Positions 53,950-62,517 of a stretch of 64,000 nucleotides of DNA are shown here, one piece after another. A program made the position numbers and the translations under genes. The stretch spans positions 90,243 to 154,242 of the forward strand of contig JAWCNV010000001.1 in assembly GCA_038848185.1 (NCBI GenBank). Direction: 5' to 3'. This DNA is from JAAOZP01 sp038848185. GTDB taxonomy: Archaea > Thermoproteota > EX4484-205 > JAAOZP01. A model generated the notes under the pieces. It was not told the origin of the DNA. It made no database searches and was given only the letters and a program-made list of their open reading frames with translations. Each line of letters begins with the position of its first letter. Position 1 is the first letter of the stretch.

Positions 53950-54128
53950 AAAATGTTAAAAGATTCATAGAAGCACTCATTCTCTAATACCACCTTTGAA
54001 TTTTGTAAAAAGGTATTCTATTCAATGGCTAACTTTCTTTTCTTATTTCCGGATTGGAAAGCATCGAGTTGTTCAAAAAGAGAAGTTTGTATGTTCTAAC
54101 CGTAGCACTTCATCACCACGTTCCTTCC

Positions 54129-54467
54129 TTAAAAGAAGACCAATTTCACCATCGTGTAATAGTATCTATAAAGCGCAGGTTTCGAGGGTAATGATTTTAG
54201 AAGAATAAGCCTTTTATGAGGTATTTCTGACAACGTTACTTCAGCGGATGAAACTTGAACAGTTCCCTCTCGTAACGGAAGAATTAGACCGAGTCTTGCT
54301 TTCTTGGGATTTATCCATATTTCAGTCCACAAATCGTCTTTTTGCAATTCAGCAATACGGCATTTTCCACCATGTCCAGATGACCATCTCACCTTATCCT
54401 TAGGGTTCCAAATACGCCCCTCTTTATAGCAATAAAAAGCAAATTCTTTTAGATCTTTAAATGTCAT
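54129..54467 (-). CDS. Hypothetical protein of about 112 residues
   Basis: A compact, Trp-rich alpha/beta-looking protein (FYCYKEGRIWNPKDKVRW, then ELQKDDLWTEIWINPKKARL), no signal peptide or cysteine pair. Its ATG overlaps the stop of a short upstream frame (ATGA). No family recognised. Codon usage resembles its neighbours, so it is probably real. Confidence 0.5.
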   Translation of the reverse strand: MTFKDLKEFAFYCYKEGRIWNPKDKVRWSSGHGGKCRIAELQKDDLWTEIWINPKKARLGLILPLREGTVQVSSAEVTLSEIPHKRLILLKSLPSKPALYRYYYTMVKLVFF

Positions 54468-54468
54468 T

Positions 54469-54655
54469 TTTCATAAAACTTCTGAACAACTTTTATTTCC
54501 AATACCTCACCATGGGAGTTAAGAACAGTATAGACCCTATGCATTTCAATGGTTTACCTACCCTCATTGTATTGACCCCGATATGCGATTCTAGCTCTTC
54601 GCTTAAGCTTATCAACAATCGGTACTTGGCAATTGGGACATGTTCTTTGACTCAT
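54469..54655 (-). pseudogene. Small CxxC gene interrupted by an in-frame stop
   Basis: From ATG 54655 the frame gives 33 residues starting MSQRTCPNCQVPIVDKLKRR and stops with TAA at 54554-54556. The same frame continues as TIEMHRVYTVLNSHGEVLEI and ends overlapping the next ATG. It may be one damaged small gene or two tiny ones. There is only one cysteine pair. Confidence 0.35.
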
Positions 54656-54737
54656 TGTATTTTTAGGATGTTATTCACCTTTTATAGTTTTTACTAAAAA
54701 GTTTATAAGATTCCTATCGTGAAAAAACATATGGAGA

Positions 54738-55232
54738 ATGAGTAGCCCAATAAGTGTTGAAAGTTTGAACAGGGTTGTTGGAGATGTTGGCAGACTTCTT
54801 GTAAAGGTCGGAGGAATACTGATACTGGTGTTAAGCTTGGTGGATGTTCTAAAATATCTGGGTTACCTTTTAATCATGCATCTTGCCGGAGGATTCTTAA
54901 GTTCCCTATTCACTCTAAACCCAGCTTTAGCATGGATTTCATCCTTAATAGGTATAGCAGCCGTGGTCGGATCAGTTGTATTCGCAGTAATGATCGTGTT
55001 AAGTATAATTTTCGCCTATTTCGGGTATAGACTGTATAAAATCTCCGACGAAACTTTTACGCAGGCTACACGAGATAGATGGATACTCATAGTGGCGATA
55101 ATGCTGGCTATTGCATGGCTATCCGGTTCAATAATTTTGGTAGTATTCTCAGTGATAGCAATCATAGGGTTGTTACTACTTCCCCTGCAGCTGGCAACAC
55201 CGCCCCCTACATCTGCATCCTCAAAAGAATAG
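54738..55232 (+). CDS. Four-TM small membrane protein
   Basis: 164 residues with about four membrane helices (22-48, 70-98, 115-128, 130-150) and short polar ends (start SSPISVESLNRVVGD, end TPPPTSASSKE). TTTATAAG at 54702-54709 is placed 29 bases before the ATG, fitting a leaderless promoter. Looks like DUF973-type archaeal membrane proteins, but the assignment is uncertain. No charged residues inside the helices suggest transport. Confidence 0.6.
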   Translation: MSSPISVESLNRVVGDVGRLLVKVGGILILVLSLVDVLKYLGYLLIMHLAGGFLSSLFTLNPALAWISSLIGIAAVVGSVVFAVMIVLSIIFAYFGYRLYKISDETFTQATRDRWILIVAIMLAIAWLSGSIILVVFSVIAIIGLLLLPLQLATPPPTSASSKE

Positions 55233-55409
55233 GAAAATCGGACGAAGGCCTCATAATGCAATAAGAAATGCCGAGTACCTATGTTTTTGAAACCTATAAG
55301 AAGGCATGATGGATCAGCTACCCGCTAAAGCAGGCAGATAATGATGAATGCATTAAACAAGTCGGAGAAAAAGAGCTTTGTTAGAAATCTTATGCTAGCG
55401 CGTTATAGT

Positions 55410-55961
55410 CTATCGCCATGTAGCGTCGACTGTTCTTAATCTACTCTTCGTCTCCTCAACTGCCTGCGAAATCCTAGTTTTTACTAATTGATATTCCTCA
55501 TCCTTCATTCTACCGGCTAAATGATCTATATCTATCCGGTTAAGCTCTTGATAAAGCTGGGTTAATTTGTCTGATAATGCTTTCTTCTCTATTTCAACCT
55601 CTGGAGGCACTTGTCGGGGTAAGGCAGGTAGAGCTGTTTGCTCTCTAGTTGCAACGGATGGAGCCATCTGTTCTTTCAGCTTTAAAAGGATCTCTGGGTT
55701 CCTAGAAAAAGCCTCCCTTGCCATTCTTTCATAATCTGATTCCAGACTCCTCTGGTACTCTGGTGACGATTTTATGACTTTTACCAATTCTTCTAAAACT
55801 TCCTTTTCTGACTTCCCTTTTTTGAACATTTCTTCAATTTTAGGTAGCCCATATCTTGTCATTACGGCGGCTGCAGTGGCGGGTATGCCTATCTGAGCCA
55901 GTATTTTTGCAAGAGAAGCAAAAGTCTCACCCATCTTTTTCAAATCTTCTTCTGAAATCAT
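55410..55961 (-). CDS. Helical protein with SHOCT-like C-terminal hairpin
   Basis: About 183 residues from ATG 55961. The frame is open to 56036, but a TATA-like box sits just upstream of 55961, so the extra codons are probably not translated. A weakly hydrophobic segment (AKILAQIGIPATAAAVM, about 18-34) is followed by charged helices and a proline linker. The SHOCT-like hairpin (ELNRIDIDHLAGRMKDEEYQ, then RISQAVEETKSRL) ends it. Divergent from another SHOCT-like gene across a shared promoter region. Function unknown. Confidence 0.6.
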   Translation of the reverse strand: MISEEDLKKMGETFASLAKILAQIGIPATAAAVMTRYGLPKIEEMFKKGKSEKEVLEELVKVIKSSPEYQRSLESDYERMAREAFSRNPEILLKLKEQMAPSVATREQTALPALPRQVPPEVEIEKKALSDKLTQLYQELNRIDIDHLAGRMKDEEYQLVKTRISQAVEETKSRLRTVDATWR

Positions 55962-55990
55962 TATAGTCCCATAATAAGAAATTGCCGAGA

Positions 55991-56049
55991 AATATATAAG
56001 CTTTACCCCGAAGAACATGAGACAGATGGATAGCAAAATTTTATATATT
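55991..56049. promoter_or_regulatory. Back-to-back TATA-like boxes
   Basis: A minus-strand TTATATAT (55991-55999) is 30-38 bases before ATG 55961. A plus-strand TTTATATATT (56040-56049) is about 27 bases before TTG 56076. The two SHOCT-like genes thus share a short divergent promoter region and may be co-regulated. Confidence 0.45.
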
Positions 56050-56075
56050 GCTGTTTCTTTTTTGTTAAAATAGGG

Positions 56076-56507
56076 TTGAAGTGGAAGGTAATTATCGGCA
56101 TAATACTTTTGGCAGGAGGGTTAGGTGCAGGAGTATGGGAATGGATTACCGGAAGTTTTGCAGGAAGCTTTCCAGTTGTGGGCTTTGTGTTATTCGCAGT
56201 AGGCTTATACTTAGTCTTAGCCGGAGTCTTTGAAAGAAAAAAAGAAAAGCCAATAGGTCCTATTGAGAAAATCGCCGGAACAGCAGGAGTTCTAACAGTT
56301 TCATATTTAGTTGGTCAGCTGGCTTACGATAAGCTATCCGAATTTTTTCGTAGTAAGTCGGCGGATCAAAAGCTTTCAAACGAGGAACTAATCGCACTTG
56401 AGAAACATGTTGATGCAATGCGAATCGAGGGGCAACTAGATCCTGAAAGATACGTAAGAGCAAAGGAACTCATATTGGAATTGAAGAGAAGGAGGGGCTT
56501 AGCCTAA
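56076..56507 (+). CDS. Two-TM protein with SHOCT-like tail
   Basis: 143 residues, TTG start. Two membrane helices (about 4-20 and 33-50) are followed by a basic patch (ERKKEKP), a glycine-rich weakly hydrophobic segment (VLTVSYLVGQLAYDKL), and a C-terminal hairpin (ALEKHVDAMRIEGQLDPERY, then LILELKRRRG) of SHOCT type. The hairpin is predicted cytoplasmic. Companion of the divergent gene at 55410-55961. No catalytic motif. Confidence 0.65.
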   Translation: MKWKVIIGIILLAGGLGAGVWEWITGSFAGSFPVVGFVLFAVGLYLVLAGVFERKKEKPIGPIEKIAGTAGVLTVSYLVGQLAYDKLSEFFRSKSADQKLSNEELIALEKHVDAMRIEGQLDPERYVRAKELILELKRRRGLA

Positions 56508-56688
56508 AAATCAATAGCCAGAGCAGTGAAAAATAAGTCACAAAAAGCCTTTATTCTATTCTAAGCTTGTTTATAGCCTTGGAAATAAGGCCAAAATCTA
56601 ACAGAAAAACTCCTCTTTTATTCTCTTCGTCAACGTTAATACGTAATAATAGAAAAGTTTATATTGTTTAATCTGGAGAAAATTTTCG

Positions 56689-57435
56689 GTGACGAGGGGG
56701 AAGAAGAGAAATAAAAAGTTGCCAAGGAAAGTGGATAATTATAATAAGTTTAAACAAAGAAGTTTGCGATTCGAAGTAAGCCGGCTGATAAACCTCTTAG
56801 AAGAGCGCGACTATGATAAAATTAAAGTCGAGGATTTACCAATACTTATTAGGCTTCTCGACGAAGACGTGATAAAAAGCAAGGTTGCCTATGCTATTGG
56901 AAGGATAGCAGAGAAACATCATGATTATAAGCATCTAAGCCCCGCAGTCGTCAAACTTATTGAGCTACTTAACGACAAAAACGTGGAGACAAGAGGGAAC
57001 GCGATTTTCGCGCTCGGAGAAATAGCATCCACTGTGGCTATCAACCCTATTATGAAGATGCTTGACGATAACGCTGTTTTTGTTTTTATTAATCCTGTTG
57101 ATGGAAAGCCTGTGGAAAAAAGGATAAATGACCAAGCTAGGGAATCGATGGCAAAAATAAAACAGAAGAAAATAAATGCTTCTCTACTCAGACTTGCCCA
57201 AGAAAATCCTGATGTAAAAGTTAGGTTGCTTTTACATATAGAGGAAGAAGGGTTGGATTTTGCAAAAGAAACGTTAAAAAAGATTCAGGAAGTAAACATT
57301 CTTAGGGAAACCGAGTTAGTGCCTATGGTTTCTGTCGAAACTAAAGCATCAATGGTTCACGAGCTGGTAAAGATCCCTTTTATCAAAATGATTGAAGAAT
57401 CCAAAAAATATCATCTCCTTGGTGGTGAAAGTTGA
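56689..57435 (+). CDS. HEAT-repeat protein with a subtilase-propeptide-like C-terminus
   Basis: 248 residues, GTG start, very basic N-terminus (TRGKKRNKKLPRK). HEAT-type helical repeats lie at about 45-125 (LPILIRLLDEDVIKSKVAYA, then NVETRGNAIFALGEIAS). Residues about 168-245 (VKVRLLLHIEEEGLDFAKE, then ELVPMVSVETKASMVHELV and PFIKMIEES) have the strand-helix-strand layout of inhibitor I9 propeptides. The same layout opens the protease encoded next. The protease start overlaps this gene's stop (TTGA). I infer that it binds, inhibits or targets the protease. Confidence 0.6.
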   Translation: MTRGKKRNKKLPRKVDNYNKFKQRSLRFEVSRLINLLEERDYDKIKVEDLPILIRLLDEDVIKSKVAYAIGRIAEKHHDYKHLSPAVVKLIELLNDKNVETRGNAIFALGEIASTVAINPIMKMLDDNAVFVFINPVDGKPVEKRINDQARESMAKIKQKKINASLLRLAQENPDVKVRLLLHIEEEGLDFAKETLKKIQEVNILRETELVPMVSVETKASMVHELVKIPFIKMIEESKKYHLLGGES

Positions 57436-59102
57436 AAGTCTCAGATAACCTCGTAATAAGGCTGAGTAACTTATTGCGAGAAGATTCTGATCAGAAAATC
57501 AGAATCATAATACGGACTAGAAAACAAGTAGATAAAAGTCTGCATTTTGCATATGACGTAGAAAAAGCAATCTCGATATTGGAATCTGCGGATTTTAAAA
57601 CTTCATTTTTAGAATCATATGAAATGAGCCCTATTCATATCCTGAGCCTTATCAGTGCATTCTCGGTTTACGCTCCAGTTCGCAACGTGATCAGATTTTT
57701 GAAGATGGTTGAAGAATATGAACAAATTGAAAGGGTAGAGGAATCGATTAGGTATAGATTAATGTTGAATGTCTCGACACCGTTAGTAAGAGCGGATAAA
57801 ACATGGTCGTTAGGGTTCACTGGTAAAAATGTGAAAGTAGCGGTGGTCGACAGTGGCATAGACGATTATCACCCTGATCTAAAAGGTAGAGTGATTGATG
57901 CTAAGGACTATACTGCTGAAGGCCTATCTGATAACGTAGGTCATGGTACACATATTGCGGGAATAATAGCTGGAGGCGGGAGCAATTATAGGGGAATTGC
58001 TCCTGATTCAAAGTTGCTGAATGCCAAGGCGTTTAAATTATTAGATAGGCATGGAGAACCGGATGACATCATAGCTGTTGGGGAATCGGATGACATAGCG
58101 GCTGCGATGGAGTGGGCTTACAACGCTGGTGCTGATGTGTTTAATTTAAGCTTCGGTGGTCCAGGAGATCCTTCAGACTTTCTTAGCTCTATGTCAGATG
58201 CTATAGTATCACGAGGTAGGATAGTTGTTGTATCAGCCGGTAATGAAGGACCTAAAAACGGAACAATAGGAAGCCCGGGATGTGCGAAGCTAGTTATCAC
58301 GGTAGGAGCTATTGATAAGAAAAAAAGAGTTACCGACTACAGCAGTAGAGGACCATGCATAGATGGAGGCGAAAAACCTGATGTAGTGGCTCCGGGAGGT
58401 TTAATTACGAAATCCGATATAAACGGTGGAATAATATCGGCACTATCAAACCAGATTTCAAAAGAAAAATATGAAAAAATTAGAAGTCTCGTAATTGAAG
58501 AAAAATACATTAGTATGCAGGGAACAAGTTTCGCAGCACCCCACGTATCTGGAGCTGTTGCACTCATGATAGAAGCGGTGAGGAAAGAGAATATTCTGAC
58601 AAGTATCGAAAGTCTGCCCCATATGGTAAAGCATGCAATAAAGGCAACTGCTGAAAAGCTGGGCTATGATAAGTATACACAGGGATACGGTTTAATAAAT
58701 GTGGAGGCGGCAACCATGTTTCTGCTGAAGACTAAAGAAATCATCCCAGAAATTGTTCAGGAAAAATCTAAACCAAGTTCTGCCGAGCCAATGTATGATG
58801 TACTTGGAAAAATTGCATTAACAGGGTTCGGAGCATTTGTAAGTGCAGCAACCTTTGCAGCAATATCAGAAATACTTAAGAAGAAGGAGGAAAAAGGTCT
58901 CGATGGTGTAAGTGCCAGAGAGATTATTGAGGCACTGGAAGCCCTGATTAGGGATTATATTAGACAGCTTGAAAGTATGAAGGCGTCTTGCGAGGTTGGC
59001 GAAATTACGAGGGAAGAGTACGAGTTGAAGTCTGAACATCTAGTCAGAAAAATTAAGACCGCCATGGACCTCTTGAGGAGAATAAAAACACTAATTCCAT
59101 GA
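57432..59102 (+). CDS. Subtilisin-like serine protease, probably intracellular, with SHOCT-like tail
   Basis: 556 residues. An I9-like propeptide (about 1-115) is followed by the S8 catalytic domain with Asp in AVVDSGIDDYHPDL (near 140), His in VGHGTHIAGIIAG (near 173), Asn in VSAGNEGP (near 276), and Ser in QGTSFAAPHVSGA (near 364). There is no signal peptide, so it should act in the cytoplasm. After the catalytic domain a hydrophobic stretch (ALTGFGAFVSAATFAAIS, about 458-475) could be a membrane anchor. The SHOCT-like hairpin follows (ESMKASCEVGEITREEYELK). TTG start coupled to the HEAT-I9 gene. A membrane-linked regulatory protease is a reasonable guess. Confidence 0.85.
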   Translation: MKVSDNLVIRLSNLLREDSDQKIRIIIRTRKQVDKSLHFAYDVEKAISILESADFKTSFLESYEMSPIHILSLISAFSVYAPVRNVIRFLKMVEEYEQIERVEESIRYRLMLNVSTPLVRADKTWSLGFTGKNVKVAVVDSGIDDYHPDLKGRVIDAKDYTAEGLSDNVGHGTHIAGIIAGGGSNYRGIAPDSKLLNAKAFKLLDRHGEPDDIIAVGESDDIAAAMEWAYNAGADVFNLSFGGPGDPSDFLSSMSDAIVSRGRIVVVSAGNEGPKNGTIGSPGCAKLVITVGAIDKKKRVTDYSSRGPCIDGGEKPDVVAPGGLITKSDINGGIISALSNQISKEKYEKIRSLVIEEKYISMQGTSFAAPHVSGAVALMIEAVRKENILTSIESLPHMVKHAIKATAEKLGYDKYTQGYGLINVEAATMFLLKTKEIIPEIVQEKSKPSSAEPMYDVLGKIALTGFGAFVSAATFAAISEILKKKEEKGLDGVSAREIIEALEALIRDYIRQLESMKASCEVGEITREEYELKSEHLVRKIKTAMDLLRRIKTLIP

Positions 59103-59229
59103 GCCTCTAAATAAGGGGCAATTTAGACCATAGTTTAATTATTATCGAGCGGAGTAAAACTTCCAGAATCATTCATCTCCGCCATTAGCAAAATTAAAAT
59201 TTAAATAATCCCGTTTAAAAAATAGAAGT

Positions 59230-59598
59230 ATGTCTCAACCGAAGGGTGGGAATATGCTCTTAGGAGTTATTATCGGTTTCGCACTTCACCTAGTGCTTGG
59301 AGGAATGCTCCCTATAATCGGCGACATAATAGCGGGGTTGGCGGCAGGATACATTACAAAAGGGTTAGGAAGAGGAGCCTTCGCGGGATTTCTCGCCGGA
59401 ATATTGGGGGGCATAATACTTGCTATAATTTTGCCCCTCTTATTAATACCTATAGCAAGCCTTCTCCCATTCTTGGCACCCTTCCTCGGCTATCTACAAG
59501 TAGGAGTAGTCCTGCTAGTTATCATCCTAAGCCTTAAGGGGGCAATACTCGGATTAATAGGAGGAGTAATAGGGGGAGCAATTTCAGCAAGGTCTTAA
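59230..59598 (+). CDS. DUF5518-like glycine-rich membrane protein
   Basis: 122 residues with three to four glycine-rich membrane helices (LLGVIIGFALHLVLGG, FAGFLAGILGGIILAIIL, GLIGGVIGGA). The pattern matches the small archaeal DUF5518 proteins. TTTAAATA at 59200-59207 lies at leaderless spacing before the ATG. Function unknown. Confidence 0.65.
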   Translation: MSQPKGGNMLLGVIIGFALHLVLGGMLPIIGDIIAGLAAGYITKGLGRGAFAGFLAGILGGIILAIILPLLLIPIASLLPFLAPFLGYLQVGVVLLVIILSLKGAILGLIGGVIGGAISARS

Positions 59599-59640
59599 GC
59601 CGTCATAAAAATCGTGGCATAGATACAAAACCCTCGGGCT

Positions 59641-59655
59641 TCTTTTTTAATTTTC
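59641..59655 (+). terminator. T-rich tract, possible terminator
   Basis: TCTTTTTTAATTTTC follows the membrane protein gene by about 43 bases and precedes cdc48. Archaeal transcription commonly ends at such U-rich runs. No strong stem is present. Confidence 0.25.
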
Positions 59656-59725
59656 TTACGGATTTTTCAAAGTGTACTAGTTCCAAGCAGATATTCTTAA
59701 TAATGCCTTGGTTGATTGTTTAAAC

Positions 59726-61885
59726 ATGGAAAGCCTTCAACTTGAGGTTGCTGAGGCCAAGCCGACAGATGTAGGAAGAAGAATCGCGAGATTAGACCGA
59801 AAATTTTTGAAGCAAATTGGAGCTGAGCCTGGTGATGTACTAGAGATTAATGGAAAGAAAAAAACCTGTGCTGTCGCATGGCCTGCCAAGGCAGAGGATG
59901 AGAATCGTAAAATAATCAGGATCGAGAGTTCTACGAGAAAGAGCGCCGGTGTTTCTATAGGCAGTCTTGTAACCATCAGGAAGGCGGACAAAGTTTCAAA
60001 GGCCTCCAGAATCATTTTAACCATAATTGGCTTGGATGTGAAGAAGGTTGAACCGCAGTTTATAGACCTAATCAGAAGCAGGTTTAAACATCTTCCAGTT
60101 GCTGAGGGAGAGTTCCTAGAATTCAGAATATTCGGCACCCAGGTAATAGAGTTGAAGGTTGAAAGGGCTGAGCCCACAAGTATTGCAATAATAACCGATA
60201 ATACTGACGTCCAGATTCTTCCAGAGGCTCTGGCTGAAAAATATGTGTTCCCTCGTGTCACTTATGAGGATATCGGAGGATTACATGAGGAGATTCAAAG
60301 AGTAAGAGAAATTGTTGAACTTCCCCTGAAACATCCCGAGGTTTTCCAGAGACTTGGAATTAATCCGCCTAAGGGAATATTAATGTATGGGCCACCAGGT
60401 TGTGGTAAGACCCTGCTTGCAAAAGCGGTAGCAAATGAGGTTGGAGCAACCTTCCTCTCGATAAACGGCCCAGAGATAATGGGGAAGTATTATGGAGAGT
60501 CTGAGGAAAGGCTTAGGGAAGTGTTTAAGGAAGCAAAGGAGAAATCGCCAAGTATAATATTCATAGACGAAATAGACTCACTTGCTCCAAAGAGGGTCGA
60601 GACGGGCGAGGTCGAGAGGAGGATCGTAGCCCAATTGCTCTCCCTTATGGATGGGCTAAAGGACAGAGGGGATGTGGTTGTCATTGGGGCGACGAATATG
60701 CCTGAGCTACTCGATCCTGCTTTAAGGAGGCCAGGGAGGTTTGATAGGGAGATCGAGATCAAGATGCCTAACAAGGATGGAAGGCTCGAAATACTCCAGA
60801 TTCATAGTAGAGGGGTTCCACTATCCGGAGATGTAGATGTGGAACAGATAGCTGAGATCACGCATGGCTATACTGGAGCAGATATGGCGGCACTTTGTAA
60901 GGAGGCTGCAATGAAGGCTCTGAGAAGACATTTCTCAGAAATATTATCTTTTAAGGAAAGTATACCAATCGAAGTGTTGAACAAGATTGTTGTAACCATG
61001 GAAGATTTTATGTCGGCATATAAGGAGATGGTGCCAACAACAATGAGAGAAGTCTATGTTGAAATCCCACATGTTCGCTGGGATAATGTCGGAGGCTTGG
61101 AAGAAGCTAAGAAGCTACTCCGAGAGGCAGTTGAAATGATAATTAATAAACCGGAAAAAGCTAAAAAGCTTGGGATAGATCCTCCAAGCGGAATACTCCT
61201 ATATGGACCGCCGGGCTGTGGTAAGACTCTACTTGCAAAAGCAGTGGCCACCGAAAGCCAAGTCAATTTCATAAGCATAAGGGGACCAGAGGTCTACTCC
61301 AAGTGGGTCGGCGAGTCGGAGAGGGCCATAAGAGAGGTCTTTAGGAAGGCTAGGCTTGCAGCGCCCTCTATTATTTTCTTGGATGAGATTGATTCCTTGG
61401 CACCAAGACCGGAGCTGGAGATAGGTGATAGCGGAGTGACAAGAAGAGTTGTGAGCCAGCTGCTCGTAGAGATGGATGGCCTAGTTCCTATTCAAAACGT
61501 CATATTGATAGGGGCGACGAACAAGCCGGAAGATGTTGATCCAGCCTTACTTAGACCAGGAAGATTCGACAAGCTAATATACGTTCCTCCGCCGGACGAG
61601 AAAACAAGGCTCAGTATCCTCAAGGTGCACACGGGAAAAATGCTTCTTGACCCAGATGTGGATTTAGAGTCTATAGCAAATATGACTGAAGGATTCTCGG
61701 GGGCAGACTTGAAGATGCTCTGCAACGAGGCAGGAATCACTGCATACCGAAGAGAGGGCGAAAGCGTTAAAATGGCGGATTTTGAGAAAGCGTTAACACA
61801 TATGGCTCCAAGCATCTCTCATGAAGAAATAGCAAAATATACTAATTGGCGTCAATCTATGAAAAGATTTAAAAAGCCCGCGTAA
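59726..61885 (+). CDS. cdc48: Cdc48/VCP-family AAA+ ATPase
   Basis: About 719 residues. The N domain (to about 180: LQLEVAEAKPTDVGRRIARL, double-psi beta-barrel type) is followed by two AAA+ modules. Each has Walker A GPPGCGKTLLAKAVA (near 220 and 495), Walker B IIFIDEIDSLAP or IIFLDEIDSLAP, ATN sensors, and RRPGRFDRE or LRPGRFDK arginine fingers. It unfolds tagged proteins, handing them to the proteasome or freeing them from complexes. The ATG at 59726 is chosen over TTG 59708 because the family begins near here. The C-terminus (MKRFKKPA) lacks a HbYX proteasome-docking motif. A tail-bearing membrane protein follows after 15 bases. Confidence 0.95.
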   Translation: MESLQLEVAEAKPTDVGRRIARLDRKFLKQIGAEPGDVLEINGKKKTCAVAWPAKAEDENRKIIRIESSTRKSAGVSIGSLVTIRKADKVSKASRIILTIIGLDVKKVEPQFIDLIRSRFKHLPVAEGEFLEFRIFGTQVIELKVERAEPTSIAIITDNTDVQILPEALAEKYVFPRVTYEDIGGLHEEIQRVREIVELPLKHPEVFQRLGINPPKGILMYGPPGCGKTLLAKAVANEVGATFLSINGPEIMGKYYGESEERLREVFKEAKEKSPSIIFIDEIDSLAPKRVETGEVERRIVAQLLSLMDGLKDRGDVVVIGATNMPELLDPALRRPGRFDREIEIKMPNKDGRLEILQIHSRGVPLSGDVDVEQIAEITHGYTGADMAALCKEAAMKALRRHFSEILSFKESIPIEVLNKIVVTMEDFMSAYKEMVPTTMREVYVEIPHVRWDNVGGLEEAKKLLREAVEMIINKPEKAKKLGIDPPSGILLYGPPGCGKTLLAKAVATESQVNFISIRGPEVYSKWVGESERAIREVFRKARLAAPSIIFLDEIDSLAPRPELEIGDSGVTRRVVSQLLVEMDGLVPIQNVILIGATNKPEDVDPALLRPGRFDKLIYVPPPDEKTRLSILKVHTGKMLLDPDVDLESIANMTEGFSGADLKMLCNEAGITAYRREGESVKMADFEKALTHMAPSISHEEIAKYTNWRQSMKRFKKPA

Positions 61886-61900
61886 GACAGGAATCTTGAA

Positions 61901-62476
61901 ATGCCTAAAATAGCATTCACATTATCACTTATTGGTACTGTTTTTCTTGCAGTGAGTGGTCTAGCTTTCATAAGTTCGATATCCTATTTGTGGTTCTATT
62001 CTTATGAAACGAGTACACTAATATTGGGATGTGTTATAATCCTTTTTCTTTTAATTGGTGCAGGATTAATGTATTCTAATAATAAAAACAGAGTTATTGC
62101 GGGTTCAATTATAGTTTTAATCTGTTTAGGATTAAGCGCACCTTTGGGGTTCTCTGCCATTAGTTATGGTCAAATATATTATAATATCAACTACGCCAAC
62201 TTTTATTTTATTCAAGGGACTTTTTACATGGGGTTATTCCTCCTTCTTATTGGTTGCATAAGCGGATTAGTTTGGAAGCCATCGCCACCTTCTCCACCTT
62301 TATACCCTGATGCAGGAACCGTAGTCGCAGACTCCTCCCCATATCTACCCTCTCCACCCTTTGAGTTAAAAACCGCGATATACCAAAAGCCTTTTTCGAA
62401 TACAGAAATATCGGAAATTGAGGAGAAGATTAAGAAGGTTAAAGAATTCTTAACGAAACTGGAGGAAGAAGATTAA
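61901..62476 (+). CDS. Four-TM membrane protein with shared C-terminal helix
   Basis: 191 residues. Four membrane helices (about 5-28, 35-58, 65-90, 100-125) are followed by a Pro-rich linker (PSPPSPPLYPDAG) and the shared tail (EIEEKIKKVKEFLTKLEEE). The topology puts both ends in the cytoplasm. It resembles the membrane half of the interrupted gene at 26158-26862. It lies 15 bases downstream of cdc48 and is probably co-transcribed, linking the unfoldase to the tail family (inference). Confidence 0.7.
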   Translation: MPKIAFTLSLIGTVFLAVSGLAFISSISYLWFYSYETSTLILGCVIILFLLIGAGLMYSNNKNRVIAGSIIVLICLGLSAPLGFSAISYGQIYYNINYANFYFIQGTFYMGLFLLLIGCISGLVWKPSPPSPPLYPDAGTVVADSSPYLPSPPFELKTAIYQKPFSNTEISEIEEKIKKVKEFLTKLEEED

Positions 62477-62517
62477 CTAATTTAATAAGCAAATTCCAAA
62501 TAAAGTTGAAACTTCAT

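Noticed and set aside
48991..54467. Defence island centred on the HerA ATPase and the 53-kb module
   Set aside because: No nuclease, Sir2, TIR, restriction or toxin domain is seen near HerA. The neighbours are zinc ribbons and tail proteins, so the evidence is too thin.
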